From NCBI GenBank assembly GCA_021234155.1, contig JAJEKV010000191.1, positions 279,806 through 343,805 on the forward strand: a DNA stretch of 64,000 nucleotides, in the 5' to 3' direction. The notes beneath the pieces are model-generated. The model did not search any database, had not been told where the DNA came from, and saw only the letters and a program-made list of their open reading frames with translations. The position numbers were made by a program, and so were the translations under genes. Source of the stretch: Isoetes taiwanensis (taxonomy: Eukaryota > Streptophyta > Lycopodiopsida > Isoetales > Isoetaceae). Below, one piece after another: positions 61,260-64,000 of this stretch (its first letter is position 1; each line of letters begins with the position of its first letter).

Positions 61260-61731
61260 TAAGCATGTCTCGAATGTGTTAAGTGGATTTTGCAAATGTC
61301 AATATGTAAATATGGAATACTTAGCACAAGATGTAGTATGGATACTGCCACAACACGCTCCCACCAATCAAGTCCATACAATCCAAATGTTATCTTATAC
61401 ATAAAATAGATGTGCTCGATCCTCTTGTATGAGGTCTGTGAATTTACTATTCAAGTAAGTTTACAGAATAAACAATTTATGGAGAAATAAACATCAACAT
61501 TGTAAATCAAATATGTAAAACCTAATTCTGTATATAAGGTATATAGGGTTCCCTATCTAGCCTTGTTTGGGATAAGCCTTTCAAGGAAATTAATCTTAAA
61601 AGTAGACCATATTTTTACTTCTTGATGCCCATATATGAAACATATGAGTGATATTACCATGTTCTAAATATGTATTTATCAGTATCTATCTTAAATACTG
61701 CATATAACCTAAGCATAACATTAGAATGCAA
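61260..61731. repeat. Unit 5 body between Helitrons F and E
   Basis: TAAGCATGTCTCGAATGTG to TTAGAATGCA, collinear with about 20307-20778 of unit 1. No gene. Confidence 0.85.
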
Positions 61732-64000
61732 CTAGTAATGGTGCCCAGCGTTGCTGGGCATATGTTGGGAGCCTGTAAGTTTTTGGTCGCAAAAGAAAAG
61801 CTTGCGGGAATAATCCAACTATTTAATTTTTTATTATAACGGAAACTTTTCAAAGGTATAACAATGTCTATAAGACATCTAGCTCCTTCATGTTAGATAG
61901 TGTTGCATCGGTATCTATCTGAGAGCTTTGAGTAGAACATGATGATGCTTGTTCATAGCAATTGTTAGGTCTCCACATTGCCACATGCTAAAAGTGGCAC
62001 ATATCATACCACAATGGCTCTGTGTCTCACCGGGTAGTGGGATTGAGAGATGCTTCAAGTACTGGACCCAACAGAACCTAAAAGCACTACAATACAAATT
62101 GTTAATAAATCATCTTAAAATATCAACCTCATACGTTGTACTTGGTTTTCTTACTATTTTCGATGAAGGCCATTTGATAGCAAATTTGAAGGAACAGATT
62201 CTACCTATGTCTTCTTTTCAAGGAATTCGTTATAATATTTGGGTGAGGGGCATTGGATGGCAAATACCAGATTTCACCCATGTCTACAAACATTAATAAC
62301 CAAAAGTAATGGTACCCAGCCTTGCTGGGCATAAATTAGGAACCTTTAATTTCTTTCTTTTTTTATTCTCCCTTTTTTTTTCTAACCCCCTTCTCCCTCC
62401 CTTTGCCTTCCCTTCCCCCTTCCCCTTTTTTTCTTTCTCTTTTTCTTATCAGCTTTTTCCCTTTCTTTTTATCTTTCCCCGCTCTTCCCATTTTTCCACT
62501 ACTCTCTTTCCCTTTCCTTTTCCCCTTCCTCTTCCTTTTCCTTTTCCTTTTCCTTTTCTCTTTCCCGTTTCTCGTGCATTTTTTTCGTTCTCTTTTGCTT
62601 ACCTTTTCATGTGCCCTTTTCTTCCTTTCCCCACCGTCTTCCTCTTGATCACGTGCCATTTTCCCCATCTCTTTTCCCATTTCTCTCTCCTCTTTTCCTC
62701 ATGCTCTTTTTGTTTTCCCTTCTCCTTTTTCCGCTTCCCTTTTCCTTTCAACTTTCCATTCCCTTTTCATACATTCCCCACCCTTTTGCTTTGCGATGTT
62801 CCCTTTTTCCCTTTCCTTTCTCTTTCCCCTACCTTTACATTTTCCCTTTCCCGTTCCCTTTCGCTTTTCATATGCCTCTTTCCATTCCCTTTTTTTCTCA
62901 ATCTTTTTTTTATGTACCCTTTTTCCTTCTTTTCCCCATCCTCTTCCCCTTTTTCCCCTTTCCACTTTTCTCCTTTCTTTTTCTTTTTTTCTTTTCCCTT
63001 TCCCATACTCTTTTTCCCTTTTTTTTTTTTCTATTTCCTCACCCTTTCCCTCTTCCCTTTTTCTCGTGGCCCTTTTCTCCTTCCTCTTTTCCTCTTTTCC
63101 TATTCCTTGCTCCCTATCCTTTGTCTATTCTACTTTCCCCCCACCTTTTTCCTCATTTTTCCATTCTTTCCCTCTTCCTTTTTCTCGATGCTCTTTTTGC
63201 TTTCCTTTTTCTCTTTCTTGACCCTTTCTCTTTTCCCTTTTTTTCACGCCCTTTCCTTTTTTCTCTTTCTCTCGTTCCCTTTTCCCAAGTTCTCTTTTTC
63301 CCTTTTCCCCCTCTCTTTTCCTTTTTACTTTTCTTTTTCCCTTATACCTTTTTCTCCTTTTCTCACCTTTACTCCTTACCCTTCTCGCGGTGCTCTTTTT
63401 CCGTTCCCTTTCCCCCTCGCCTATTCTATTCCTTTTTCTATTTTCTTTTATCTTTCCATTTTCCTTTTCTCCTTCTCTTTCCTTTTTCCTCTTACCTTTC
63501 TTTTATTCCTTTTCCTTTTCCCTTTTCCCTTTCCTTTTTCCTTTTCCCTTTTCCCTTTTCCCTTTCATCGTTGTTCCTTTTCCCTTCCCTCTTCCTTTTC
63601 CCTTTTCCCTTTCATCGTTTTTCCTTTTCCCTTCCCTTTTCCTTTTTCCTTTTCCCTTTTCCCTTTTCCCTTTCATCGTTTTTCCTTTTCCCTTCCCCTT
63701 TTCCTTTTCCCTTTTCCCTTTTCCCTTTCATCATTTTTCCTTTTCCCTTCCCCTTTTCCGTTTCCCTTTTCCGTTTTCCCTTTCATCGTTTTCCCTTTTC
63801 CCGTCCCCTTCCTTTTCCTTTTCCCTTTTCCCTTTTCCCTTTTCCTTTTCCGTTTTCCTTTTCCGTTTTCCCTTTTCCGTTTTCCCTTTTCCCTTTCATC
63901 TTTTTTTTTTTTCCTTTTCCCTTCCCCTTTTCCTTTTACTTTTTCCCTTTCATCGTTTTTCCCTTTTCCCTTTTCCCTTTCATCGTTTTTCCTTTTCCCT
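61732..64000 (-). mobile_element. Helitron E (polypurine type), runs off the window
   Basis: 3' CTAG 61732-61735 with hairpin 61743-61759 after host A61731. The sister sequence reads GAATGCAATTGTAATTTG, so the insertion splits A|T. Same structure as Helitron D in reverse: working terminus, about 540-bp unique segment, decayed terminus at about 62302-62335, polypurine tract. The 5' end lies beyond 64000. Confidence 0.9.
62345..64000 (-). repeat. Expanded polypurine tract in Helitron E (partial)
   Basis: At least 1.65 kb of C/T on the plus strand. From about 63560 to the edge, CCCTTTCATCGTTTTTCC recurs at roughly 40-90 bp spacing, the complement of the CGATGAAAGGG motif at the start of the tract in Helitron D. 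Confidence 0.9.

Larger units (their letters stand above)
54512..61731 (-). mobile_element. Tandem-array unit 5 (type B-like), interrupted by Helitrons F and E
   Basis: Starts CTAAACGTGATTGCCCAG, a damaged form of the unit start. Contains the LINE with reverse insertion (as unit 2) to about 57833, then body sequence broken by Helitron F at 57906/61260 and by Helitron E at 61731. The right part of the unit lies outside the window. Confidence 0.85.

Overview
This window looks like repeat-rich nuclear DNA of a land plant. I recognise no free-standing host gene. The evidence for a plant is an L1-type LINE with a plant-style reverse transcriptase and zf-RVT tail, many non-autonomous Helitrons with TC...CTAG ends, and captured exon fragments from plant-type genes (CW zinc finger, histidine-kinase receiver, malectin-like receptor kinase, mitoribosomal protein mS35). 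Species cannot be fixed from sequence alone.

Layout. 1-2234: unidentified sequence. 2235-4370: a Helitron with a 1.9-kb polypurine tract. 4371-5327: unidentified. From 5328 to the right edge the backbone is a head-to-tail tandem array of one large Helitron-like unit lying on the minus strand (units 0 to 5). Each unit starts (plus strand) with a Helitron 3' end (CTAG + GCCCAGC/GCTGGGT hairpin), then carries a dead LINE copy on the plus strand and an AT-rich body. It ends with a short polypyrimidine tract and a Helitron 5' end (TC on the minus strand). Successive units are joined by CTAG-TA-TC (minus-strand reading). Borders: 17187/17190, 25992/25995, 39235/39238, 49746/49749, 54509/54512. Two unit types alternate (B-A-B-A-C-B). 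Type A (units 1 and 3) carries a five-exon captured gene of unknown function, a long (TA)n and a 147-150 bp MITE; type B lacks them.

Younger Helitrons interrupt the array, and sister units supply the empty sites. C (10703-14636) and D (14637-17177) are fused head to tail in unit 0. A composite A'/B (32634-38533) sits in unit 2, A (47237-49036) in unit 3, F (57907-61259) and E (61732 to beyond 64000) in unit 5. Five of these Helitrons (G, D, A, A', E) share an expanded tract that is always purine on the Helitron sense strand. B and F instead carry exon fragments of host genes, all in the Helitron sense direction.

I saw no Rep/helicase gene, so every Helitron here is non-autonomous. No LINE copy keeps both reverse-transcriptase catalytic motifs intact in one open frame. 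Parts of the array, most clearly unit 4, differ from their sisters mainly at CAG/CTG trinucleotides. That pattern looks more like long-read base-calling error at methylated CHG sites than evolution, so many frameshifts reported below may not be real.
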